Positions 54,926 through 64,000 of a DNA stretch of 64,000 nucleotides are shown here, piece by piece. Position numbers and translations under genes: made by a program. Origin of the DNA: Pseudeuparius sepicola (Eukaryota > Arthropoda > Insecta > Coleoptera > Anthribidae); the NCBI GenBank assembly GCA_963920635.1, contig OY987308.1:19621096-19685095 (forward strand), given 5' to 3'. Position 1 is the first letter of the stretch, and each line of letters opens with the position of its first letter. The notes under the pieces were generated by a model. It ran no database searches, was not told the origin of the DNA, and was given only the letters and a program-made list of their open reading frames with translations.

Positions 54926-56275
54926 TGAATAAAGAATCCCAGGAAGGAGTCAAAACTCTATGTGTATTATAAAATACGTGGGACGGAAATTGCCCTGAGT
55001 AGTAACAAAGTTTTGAAGCAATATTTTGATATCTGATACGGTGATAGGTGTCACTGTGTGGTATTTAGATACAAAACTAAAATGTTTCAGGATAATAATC
55101 CATCGGTAAGTAATTTTGTAATTTAAATTAACTTTTGAGCCCATGCACCAAAGTGGCATAGGCGTTTGTGTAGGTATCTACTTCTTCATAATTGGAAATT
55201 TAAAATTAGAATTGCAGGATTATCAAGGATCCCTAAACCTAAAAACATAAACGTGCCTTATGATTTTCTGCCTGTATTGTAGGTACTGATTTCACAACAA
55301 ATGCGGTTTTCCGCCTCGATTAGTTTGTCGAAAAAACTAAAAGGTTCGCACGCCACTGCAATAAAAGTAAACAGCATCCCGCCATATGCAGAGACTCTCC
55401 CGGTCGAGCGTTAAACCACAGAAAATATAGTTCCACAACAGAAAGCTCCTCAACAACACCTGTCAAATAGACTCCAAAAACAAGCAGATTGCATTTATTA
55501 TGAAATGATATCTTCCCAAAATATAATCTTCCCAATGCATAGATTAGCCAACATTTAACAGTGGACCTCAATATCAATGCATTTGGAAAATATTAAGCTT
55601 CAAAGTTGGAGTCCATTTGGCAGCTGTCATTAAGGAGCTCTCTGTTCTAAATATATTTTTTATTATACTTCTTTGAAAACACCTTATTTTCATCTGTTTT
55701 AGCAATAATGAAAGATGGTTTTTTTCGGGCTAGCGCGCGGAAACAGCGCATGGAAAGACTTTCCGTGCGCTGAATAAAAATACCGAATATATGGCTTTAA
55801 AATAGAAACATACAGCAAAGTAAACTAAATTTAAGAAACTCTATATGCTCTCTGATATTTAACATGTACCTATTTTGTATTTTAATTCGTAAGTGTCTCA
55901 ATATTTAGATACATTTCTGTAATATTTTTGACGTTTTATTCACCTTATCTGACAATAACTAATTTACAACAAAGCACCTTTGAAATAATTTGAGAGTAAC
56001 CATGGAAACGCATCGTACATACCAAACACTATATTGTCTGCATTGTTTATTTTTTGTCAATTAAATTTATTATAATATGCCGACAAAATGTTTTAAGTTT
56101 CCGTTTTCAAAGAAGTATAATAAAAAATATCGTTCATTACACGTCCAGAAATAGATTTTTCCGTGCTTGCATGACTTCAGGCGCGCACGGAAAAATCTGT
56201 ATTTCCAGACTCGTAATGAAATATACTATTCTGTGGTTAAACCCAAATTTGCTCCTTGCGGGGGTTCTTTATTCA
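54926..56275 (+). repeat. R1 repeat interrupted by an 821-bp insertion
   Basis: 54926-55415 is a nearly full R1 copy, from TGAATAAAGAATCCCAGGAA to GTCGAGCGTTAAA. The missing tail AAACCCAAATTTGCTCC...GGGGTTCTTTATTCA resumes at 56237-56275. Confidence 0.92.
55416..56236. mobile_element. Non-autonomous element with CCACAGAA ends in a TTAA(A) target
   Basis: The insert begins CCACAGAA and ends TTCTGTGG. TTAAA occurs at 55411-55415 and again at 56237-56241, so the target duplication is TTAA or TTAAA. TTAA is the piggyBac target, but the 8-bp termini are not diagnostic. Inside are two hairpins: 55743-55771 (CAGCGCATGGAAAG against CTTTCCGTGCGCTG), and 56135-56218, whose arms contain ATTTTTCCGTGC and GCACGGAAAAAT. 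No transposase. Confidence 0.8.
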
Positions 56276-56691
56276 AAGAAGCAGCTAATATATCTCACAG
56301 ATTTGATTTGGAGGCTATTTACGGCCTTTTGATGGCGATTTCTCCAATTAACCCGCTTGCAAAAAAACGGGTCGTGAAAGTGGCCTCAGCGTGCCTTATC
56401 AGACGAAATAAATTTGACGGCCTTCCACCGCATAGACTTTACGGTACATAAAAATCTTATGGTGTACACGCCGCCGCGGAGATAGCATTATTTCCGCATC
56501 GCCCCGATAAATGTATCGATGCGTTCCGAATGGGCTGGCCCAATTTTACGGAAATCGCAAAATAAAAGCCCGGACCGCGGGTTTATGAAGGTATCCGGGC
56601 GAAATTTAAACTACCTCTTAAAGCTTTAGATATACAAGATCCCAGATATAAATGTTATACATAAAAGTGATAGTAGAAAATCTTATCTATC

Positions 56692-56716
56692 ATATATATA
56701 TATATATATATATATA
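56692..56716 (+). repeat. (AT)n microsatellite
   Basis: About twelve AT units in tandem. Confidence 0.9.
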
Positions 56717-58061
56717 ATCTCATTTTAGAGATACACTTTCATAATATGAAATAGCAACAAGCGAACAAAGGACAGCATGTTGTGAAGGGGAGCAATCTCT
56801 TCTGATTGAAATGGCAGTTAGGGTCGATTTCATAATACATTCAACTAAATTATCTTTTGACTTTAATATTAGATAAAGAAACTTTCGCAACAATACTAAA
56901 CAATGGTATAGGATTGTTAAAAAAACTCCTTTAATTTTAAAGGGTACTTTAGTTTGTCTATACAATAGGCCCTTAATCATTTTATTCTTAAATTTTCGTC
57001 CCAAAACGAATACAAGTAGACCGCTTGCTGTCTTCACTCCGAACTTTTAGAGAAATGTTTCATTATTTCACAAACAAAACAAATTTATTAAAAAGCTGTC
57101 GGCAGCACTTCGGGCTGTCTGTTTCCACCCAGAGACACACTGCCTCGTCGTAGCAATCTGGCGGCGATAGCACTACCTGCACTACACAAATTAATTCTGG
57201 TAAATTTCTTGTAAAGTCAACTGACAGGGAGTGAGAGGCCACGCCGCGCAGACCCGCAAGCCATGTTGCCAGCTTTCTCAACTTCGGGGCTTTCCTAGAG
57301 CCGGCTGTGGTTTAGGACATACATATTTACCCGCCTACCACACTTTCATAATAGGAAATCTGTCTACCTGTCCCTAATTTTCTTTTCCCTTTTCAAGAAT
57401 TATAAATGAGGTTTAAGTAGAAGAATTAAAATTTTACGACATACGAATTTACTTATCGTTAAATTTACAAAATATGTAATATAAAAAGGCAGTTTTTCCA
57501 TAAAAGGAAGAAGATGGAGGAAAATGGATGGAATAAGCAAATTATAACTAAAATGTTTATAAATGTCATAACTAAATCTAACGTGGAAGAAACCTATTCT
57601 AAACAGAAAAGTTAATATGAGCATGATTCGAAGAGTGCTGAATCCAGTGGCGTGCACAGATTCTTTCTAAAAATCGTTAATGTGATTTATTGAAATTTTG
57701 TTCTTAGGAACTGGCATGGATGTTCAATTAATAAACTTTTTACAGGCTGATCAGAAACTAAATGGAACACCCTGTTTGTTCCTATTCTACCATCAGTTTT
57801 ATGATTTATGATATTTACAACTGGGAAATCCTGTATACATGATGCACCAAGGGTTTTAGCGTTGACTCACGTATTAATAAAGACTGCTCACGGCTGTCAT
57901 GTTTGACAGTTCTCTGGCTCACCATGCGCTTCCCGGCGACAAAATACAATGCAAAATACATCGTTGACCATAGGCGCCATCTACTTTTTAGAATATTAAA
58001 CTATAGCCGTGAGAAGTCTCAGTAACATATCAGTCAACGGTTTTGGTTTCAAAAGTTTATA
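56717..58061. other. Intergenic stretch without recognised gene
   Basis: A minus-strand open frame 57063-57281 (starting MRKLATWLAGLRGVASHSLS) is moderately GC-rich but matches no family I know. Nothing else stands out. Confidence 0.4.
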
Positions 58062-58784
58062 CAGGGTGTTCGAAAAATAGACGGAGATATTTTAGAGGGT
58101 GATTCCCTGTTAAGAAATATGAAAAAAAGTTTCTATAAACATGGGTCCGGAAATGCAGAGTTTTCAAGATACAGGATGTTAAATAAAAAAAAAATAAAAA
58201 ATGAAATTATTAATGTCTTAAAAATTATTTACTCGATTCTGTTGAAATTTGGCAATGTTATTTGTTGTATTAAGAGGCTAATTTCGCCATAACTAGATTA
58301 AATTTATTAAGTCCAGTGGCGTCCCGGGGGGCACCTTAGCGAATATTATTATCAAAAAAATGTACGCCACTACCTTTTTTGTAACTTTAATATTTTTTGT
58401 TTGATTAAGCATCTAAAAATACAACTTCTTTCCCTCTTGTATTGTTTTCCTATCTCACTTCGTTTTCGAGAAAAAAAAATAAAAACCGTTTTATTGCATG
58501 TCACTGGACAAAATTGGTTGTAGTGTACTTTATGTTATGATATTGGAAAAGTTGCAATAACACTCTTTCCTAGAAATGCTTTTGATTATTTGTTTTCCAA
58601 GGCACTTGTGATTTTTTTTGCAAAAATTGATAAACCAATTTTGTCCAGTGACATGCAATATATTTAACATCCTGTATCTTGAAAACTCTGTATTTCCGGA
58701 CCCATGTTTATAGAAACTTTTTTTCATATTTCTTAATAGGGAATCACCCTCTAAAATATCTTCGTCTATTTTTCGAACACCCTG
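58062..58784. mobile_element. Foldback MITE (CAGGGTGTTCGAAAAATAG), TA target
   Basis: CAGGGTGTTCGAAAAATAGA at 58062 mirrors its inverse ending 58784, with TA at 58060-58061 and 58785-58786. Arms are about 140 bp, with TTTTCAAGATACAGGATGTT at their inner edge. It has the same internal layout as 26129-26837 despite different terminal bases. Confidence 0.92.
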
Positions 58785-60099
58785 TATACAGTGTGTCCCC
58801 TCCAAATTTGTTATTTGCCTGTCAAACAGTTGACAGTCAAATAAAATCAGATATATCTAATTTTAAAAGAAATTTAGCTAGATTTTTATGCTCCTAACAA
58901 CGGTAGAAAAACGAAACATAAAGCGCACCTAATCTGATTGAGTATATAGAGCAGATGAGGAATTTTCAAACGCGCTCCCCCCGATCTCCAAAAAGCAATA
59001 AATCGCCGATCGCTATATATCTACCCGATATCGGCCCAGGGGCGTAGAACAAAGAATAATAACAACGGCACACACGGCGAATATATGGCGGTGTATTGTC
59101 CACGCCAAATTAAATTTCTCGGTAGGGAAAGAATCGACACGAACACAAATGACGGCGTCATTGAAAATTGGGGCATTTTGTGTAGGGAATTTATTGCAAA
59201 GTGCCTGCGGTATTTTCCCACTCGTTTTGTTGTTGCGGCTGTTTGTTGGGAAATGCATCGATTTTGACAAATAACGCACCAAAAAATTACATTTGAGCAC
59301 TAAGTTCATTTGTATTATACAAAATAGACGAATTCAATCCTTTGAATTTCCCAAATATATGAAAGTATTCAAATTTTCATGTCCCTAGAATTCCTACTGG
59401 AACGACAGGTCAGGAAATTTACATTATACATGTTTCAATAATTTTTCGACTTATTTATTTTTTGTTTTTATAGGATATTCGCTTTGGTTGCCGAAGGATG
59501 ATATATTTTACGCTTACTTAATGCTCTATATTAATATCTAGGATTTTAGTTATTGTTTTCAAACGTACAATAAATAATAATTTAGTTAACAAGAATATTT
59601 TTTTTTGAGGGAATGTTTTGCATGGAATACTATTGCTTTGACCATTTCGTAAAAATACTGTTATTGTTAATTCTTGAGGACTAAAGTAACTCTTAGTATT
59701 TGGAAAATAAATAATAATTAAACAAATCATTTTCTTTATTCTGAACTTCAGGTATCTATGTATCTATATATGTTTGACTTGTTCAATACTAAAATATTTG
59801 ACGTTTATAAAATAAAAGTTTATGTATATTTAGTACTTTTTCACTTTCTTATAATTATGGTTGTGCTATGCTACATTGTTAATACTTTGTAAATTGTCTA
59901 CTTATTCTCCCAAGAGCAGAACAAAAATTAATGTTTTTCATCGTTTATTCAAAGAAGATTTCTCTGCAGTAATACATGTTTATTAAATAACTCTGAAAGT
60001 CCAAACTATTTAAATAATCACAACAATGATGGATATAAAGTACATAGGTACCTGTCTACTAACCTACTTCCTATGCTTTCCAATCAAGTACATAGTTTT
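58785..60099. other. Intergenic stretch, nothing recognised
   Basis: AT-rich apart from 58975-59240, which is more balanced in composition and could be conserved non-coding DNA. No gene is seen. Confidence 0.4.
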
Positions 60100-60137
60100 T
60101 CCCCCGCAGGGAGTAAAGACTTTACTCCCTCTTTTGC
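60100..60137. other. Hairpin built from GGGAGTAAAG / CTTTACTCCC
   Basis: CCCGCAGGGAGTAAAG is followed directly by CTTTACTCCC and, after a short bulge, GCGGG. Further ACTCCC and AGTCCC repeats lie just downstream (60155-60190). Confidence 0.75.
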
Positions 60138-60808
60138 GGGACTAAACTGCGGTATTTACTCCCTTGGGTCTAAAATATTTTAGTCCCTTGGAATTAGTAG
60201 CAACAAAAACAGTATAGAAACTATGACCGACTAGGTACTTTATTCAATAACATTAATTAAATGAACAGTAACGAAAAGCAGTAGATAAACAAATTAGGAT
60301 TCTACGGAAAATTCTACCCACATCTGAAGAATACCATTTTTTTTAAAATTAGTAGATTCTGAGCTATGAACAGTTGAAAATAGGCATTTTGACTACTTTG
60401 CACTGTTGTAGAGACAAAACTGGTTGAGATAGAACAAAATGAATTTCACATTCCTTCTTAACATTTCATAATGTCTTGTGAATTTTTAAATTTAAGTCCT
60501 GCGGTGCAAAAATAGCGTATGTACCACGGGACTAAAGTGACTCTTAATCAGGTTAGTCCCTTGGTACATAATATACTATAATATTATAATCTTAACTATT
60601 GGATAATCATTAAAATATCTTAATAATTTTCACTCCGTACTACCTTTCTTTAAAGTTGTGAGTAGAAGTTTGGAAAAGTATCTATCTGCTCACAAACATT
60701 TTTGGAGCAATCGATAAAACCAACATGACCAGTAGGAGTTTACAATAAAACTATCTCTTCACACAGCTTTTAAAATCTGAAAAAAAAAAACAAGAGAGAT
60801 ATGATGGA
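60138..60808. other. Stretch between hairpin and solo LTR
   Basis: AT-rich with no recognised gene. An A10 run at 60781-60790 precedes the LTR. Confidence 0.4.
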
Positions 60809-61220
60809 TGTTATATCCGACCTCAAGCATCACCTTGATCATAACCTTGTTTTTACCCTTGATTCTGTTTACTGTTGGATATTATGTTCTCATTCTCTAT
60901 TGTTCAAGATGCTTACTACACAGATATCATTTACCATTGTATATTGTTCTAGAATGATTACTAGAACATATCATATTCCTTTTGAGTATTGTTAAAACTT
61001 GCTTACTGCAAGAATTGCAGAATTTGATCTTCCCTTTGTCTTTATATTCTTTTCCCATGAGAACCACAACACCTCAGCATAACAGATCTGTATAAATAGG
61101 ACCTAGTAAAGTAAGAGTGTTAATTCTAGTCTTGTCTGTAGTCTAAGCCGAAACTCTGTAACTCGCGTTACTCGAATAAAAGTTTTTTAAAAAGTCTTCG
61201 TCTTCACGTCGCCCGTAACA
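60809..61220 (+). mobile_element. Solo LTR of a retrotransposon (gypsy-like target size)
   Basis: The segment starts TGTTA and ends TAACA and is flanked by the 4-bp direct repeat TGGA (60805-60808, 61221-61224). Inside, TATAAATA at 61091-61098 and AATAAA at 61175-61180 are spaced like an LTR promoter and polyadenylation signal. No internal retrotransposon sequence or second LTR is present. A 4-bp target duplication favours the Ty3/gypsy group; this is inference. Confidence 0.7.
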
Positions 61221-63443
61221 TGGATGATTTTAGGTAGGTACCTACTTATTATTACGATTATTATACCTACATAATAATCGTTGTTCCTTTGAGTTCTAAT
61301 CTGTTTTATTACCGTAAATACTTCCCACTTAAAGTTTTTTTGATGATTTCTAAAACATGTCTTTATTTTGGATGTGTTATAGAATTTGGACATAAATGTA
61401 CGTAGCTTCTTTATTTTCTCTTCAGTATCCTTAATATTTTCTGGGATGAATATATTATTAAGGCCATAACAAGGAATTATTTTTCAACATTGCGACAGAT
61501 AGATCCAAATGTTTTAGAAAGTTCTTTCCAAACTCCAATATGACTCATGATATTATCTCCATATTATTACTAGTATATTTTATATATTTTCGCAGGGTAG
61601 CAGACTCTTGCAGACTCTCACTGGTGTCAGCAACTTGTTCACTCAAATACCCGTCAGACGCATCTTACCATATTTAATCCTTGCTTTGAGACGTCGAGGG
61701 TGTTTGGAAAGCTCTCTAGAATCTTACTTTTAATTAATAATTTAAAACTGATCGTTAAAAATTCACGCTCCGTTCGATCCGAACGTATTTTAACGACACT
61801 TTTTGCGTCCGCTTCCTACCGCGTTACGGGCGTTTTTAATGAATAATTCTTTCTATAATGGATTCCCGTTCGACAAGATATTCGCGAATAAAAGTAGGTA
61901 CAGACTTCGATATTCAATAGTAAAATAAAATTAACAAGTAGACTCGAACAGCTGGAGCCGGATTTGAATATATGCGTAAACTTATGCAAATAATAACGAA
62001 CCCCAGTGTTTGCCCTGCGGAAATTCGAAACTATATTAAAATGTATCTATTTTTCAATGAATGCCAAATGGCGACAGCCGAACAAAACCCATCAAACTTT
62101 GCGCGTAGAAAAGGGAAGGCCATTATTATTTTCTGTGTTATATATTAAACCTTGTGCCTGACTAGATGAGAACGCGATTTTGCTGCAGCTGAATAATATT
62201 TCTGGCCAATAGTGACAGTGTAGGTATTTTGTGGAGGTTACAACCATTTGTGATTACCAAGTTGACGAATTTGATTTTGCCCGTAAAACAAACTTCATAC
62301 GAAAATAGCGTTCTAATCCTCATCTCTCTCCCCCTTCTATGAATATATTTCACCACAGTTACGTGGTTTAGTGTGTGGCATGTCGAATGACTATTATGGT
62401 CATGTGGTATGCGAGTGGTAGGTATTTTTACGCTTGCATATTCATGAATACCTACTTTGCCGCGACGGCAATATCATGTTTGGAGAACAAACTTGAATAC
62501 AAATTGGAACGACCTTATTTCCCTGCAAAGCGAGCAAACTGAGCAACATGAGCTACAGCCCAACTGTCTGCTTGTGATCGCGATATGCAACCATTTGAAG
62601 CCCCATTTAGCTATATAAATTTTAATGGATGTCATAGTAACGGCTGGTGATGGGTTTTCCATTTGCCGCTTTTTTTAATAAATACAACCTGTACCTAGTT
62701 TTTTACAGTTTTGTCTAGCACCAGTTATGGAACTTCGATATTTCGTGTTAAAAAACTTCTGTCCCTGTTCGATATTATTTGTTCTGACAGATGTGCTCTA
62801 GATGGTGTTAAAATAAAAAAAATTCTCGGCTTCCATTTTAAATTCTTGCATTAGCGCATAGTTGTCGAGTTTTGTGCTAAAGAAGTTTATATATTTTTCA
62901 TAGTCATAATTAAATTGTATGGATTTTGGATCCTCTCAAATATAAAAAGACACCTAAAAATATTTAGAGTCTCAAACGTGCAAAGAAAGATGTGGATATT
63001 TATAATTTATATTGTATCTACATTATTATTGATTCAGTTTGTATAAGGATTTTACGCACAATCTGGCAACGTTGCACCTCCCCTTTGACAAGATCGACGG
63101 TGGCGCCATCTACCGAACTAAAGATTTGACACACGTAACGTATAAGAACACCATCATGGCCGTTATAACTGAAGCCCATATTTTAGACACATTGTCTTTT
63201 TTACCATTTTTGCCTTTTTCATCCATTTTCTGCCATTTTGCCTATTCCATCCATTTTCTGTCTTTAATGAAAAGAAACTGCCTTTTCTTTCAAGAAATAT
63301 TTTAACGGTAGGTAGATATCCTATTATTGCAAGTATGGGTTGAAATAATGTATACATATTTGCTTCATTTGATTCGTCTTTTGCGCTCAGTTGTAGTCAT
63401 CATTTTACGCTGTTTTTTTGGGTTTTTTAAATGTTGTGCAATA
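61221..63443. other. Intergenic stretch, nothing recognised
   Basis: No gene family seen. The part 61730-62110 is less AT-rich and might be conserved non-coding sequence. Confidence 0.4.
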
Positions 63444-64000
63444 CAGGGTGAGTCACATCTAAAGGCAGAGCCGAAAAAACAAGGTAGAATTCTCTAAAAT
63501 AAGCACATATGCTTAATAAACATTAGCTCAAAAAACGCTTGGTTCTCCATATCACAGACCTATATAGCTTCGAGCTATTGTATATGTCTGTGTCCATATA
63601 CAGCGTGTTAAAATTTTTCCAAAAATAACATATATTTTTTTAATTTCTTTCGAGTCCGTTTAGGAATTTCAGCGAAATTTGGTACATATTGTCTATTTCT
63701 GCAATAATTTGGCCCTGTTCAGATGACCAGCGGCATAGATACAAATAATTTTATTTTAAATGCCAGCATAATCGCCTTAGCACTAGTTTAAAAAATCCGA
63801 AATTAGGAAGAAACTGTACCAGATATAGAAAAATACCAAGAGGCGCAACAATTTTGGTTTTTCACAGAACCGTAGTAATTTTTTTACAATTATTTACAGT
63901 AACTATTTGTATCTACGCCGCCGGTCATCTGAACGGGGTCAAATTGTCGCACAAAATGGCAACCCCCCAATGCATAATGTATACCAAATTTGGTTGGAAT
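63444..64000. mobile_element. Foldback element(s) running off the window
   Basis: CAGGGTGAGTCACATCT at 63444 is preceded by TA, like other mariner-type ends here. Inside, GTTCAGATGACCAGCGGC (about 63717-63734) is inverted at about 63923-63940, giving arms that would close beyond 64000. A second end-like string, TACAGCGTGTT, lies near 63598, so two elements may be nested. The right boundary is not visible. Confidence 0.6.

Noticed and set aside
55416..56236. Helitron, because of the hairpin near the 3' end
   Set aside because: A TTAA(A) target duplication and inverted CCACAG ends are present; Helitrons insert at AT without duplication and end CTRR.
57063..57281. 72-codon minus-strand frame starting MRKLATWLAG
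   Set aside because: No family recognised and no exon context; could be part of an unknown repeat, not supported as a gene.

Overview
The window is AT-rich, intron-containing arthropod DNA, almost certainly from an insect and plausibly a beetle. The evidence is the gene families present: two DUF4779-type secreted proteins, an insect arylalkylamine N-acetyltransferase and a malvolio-type Nramp transporter. The load of Tc1/mariner-type foldback elements and short TTAGG runs also fits. Nothing looks bacterial or viral. Exons are conspicuously GC-rich against an AT-rich background.

Layout. 1-96 may hold the last exon of a gene entering from the left. 97-6080 is intergenic, with a 260-bp tandem duplication, a complete Tc1/mariner element with about 660-bp terminal inverted repeats and a broken transposase (2216-4853), and a tRNA-like cassette (5240-5312). 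6132-11988 (+) is a five-exon gene for a secreted Pro/Gln-rich then His/Lys/Gly-rich protein. 14049-19554 (-) is a five-exon relative, tail-to-tail with it, coding for an acidic secreted protein. 24693-28244 (+) is a four-exon arylalkylamine N-acetyltransferase. 33194-39450 (+) is a nine-exon Nramp gene. All four models were assembled by hand; every junction is GT-AG, the phases match and the frames stay open. 39451-64000 has no recognisable protein gene. It carries a second Tc1 relic, a CpG-rich island that may be a first exon (46650-46860), a 1.45-kb tandem duplication, a composite palindrome/minisatellite element (about 49734-50764), a solo LTR (60809-61220) and many foldback elements.

Mobile DNA shapes the introns. 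One roughly 500-bp repeat family (called R1 here) occurs six times, including inside introns of three of the four genes. It also serves as a clock, because one copy is split by an 821-bp element. A LINE remnant in the acetyltransferase gene is split by a foldback element. A foldback family sits in introns of two genes, once only 11 bases from a splice donor.

Functionally, the acetyltransferase (possible N-acylation of dopamine for sclerotisation), the His-rich secreted proteins (metal or catechol ligands) and the Nramp metal transporter could all touch cuticle or metal physiology. Nothing in the sequence proves that their proximity is more than coincidence. All functional statements rest on family recognition by eye, without database searches.
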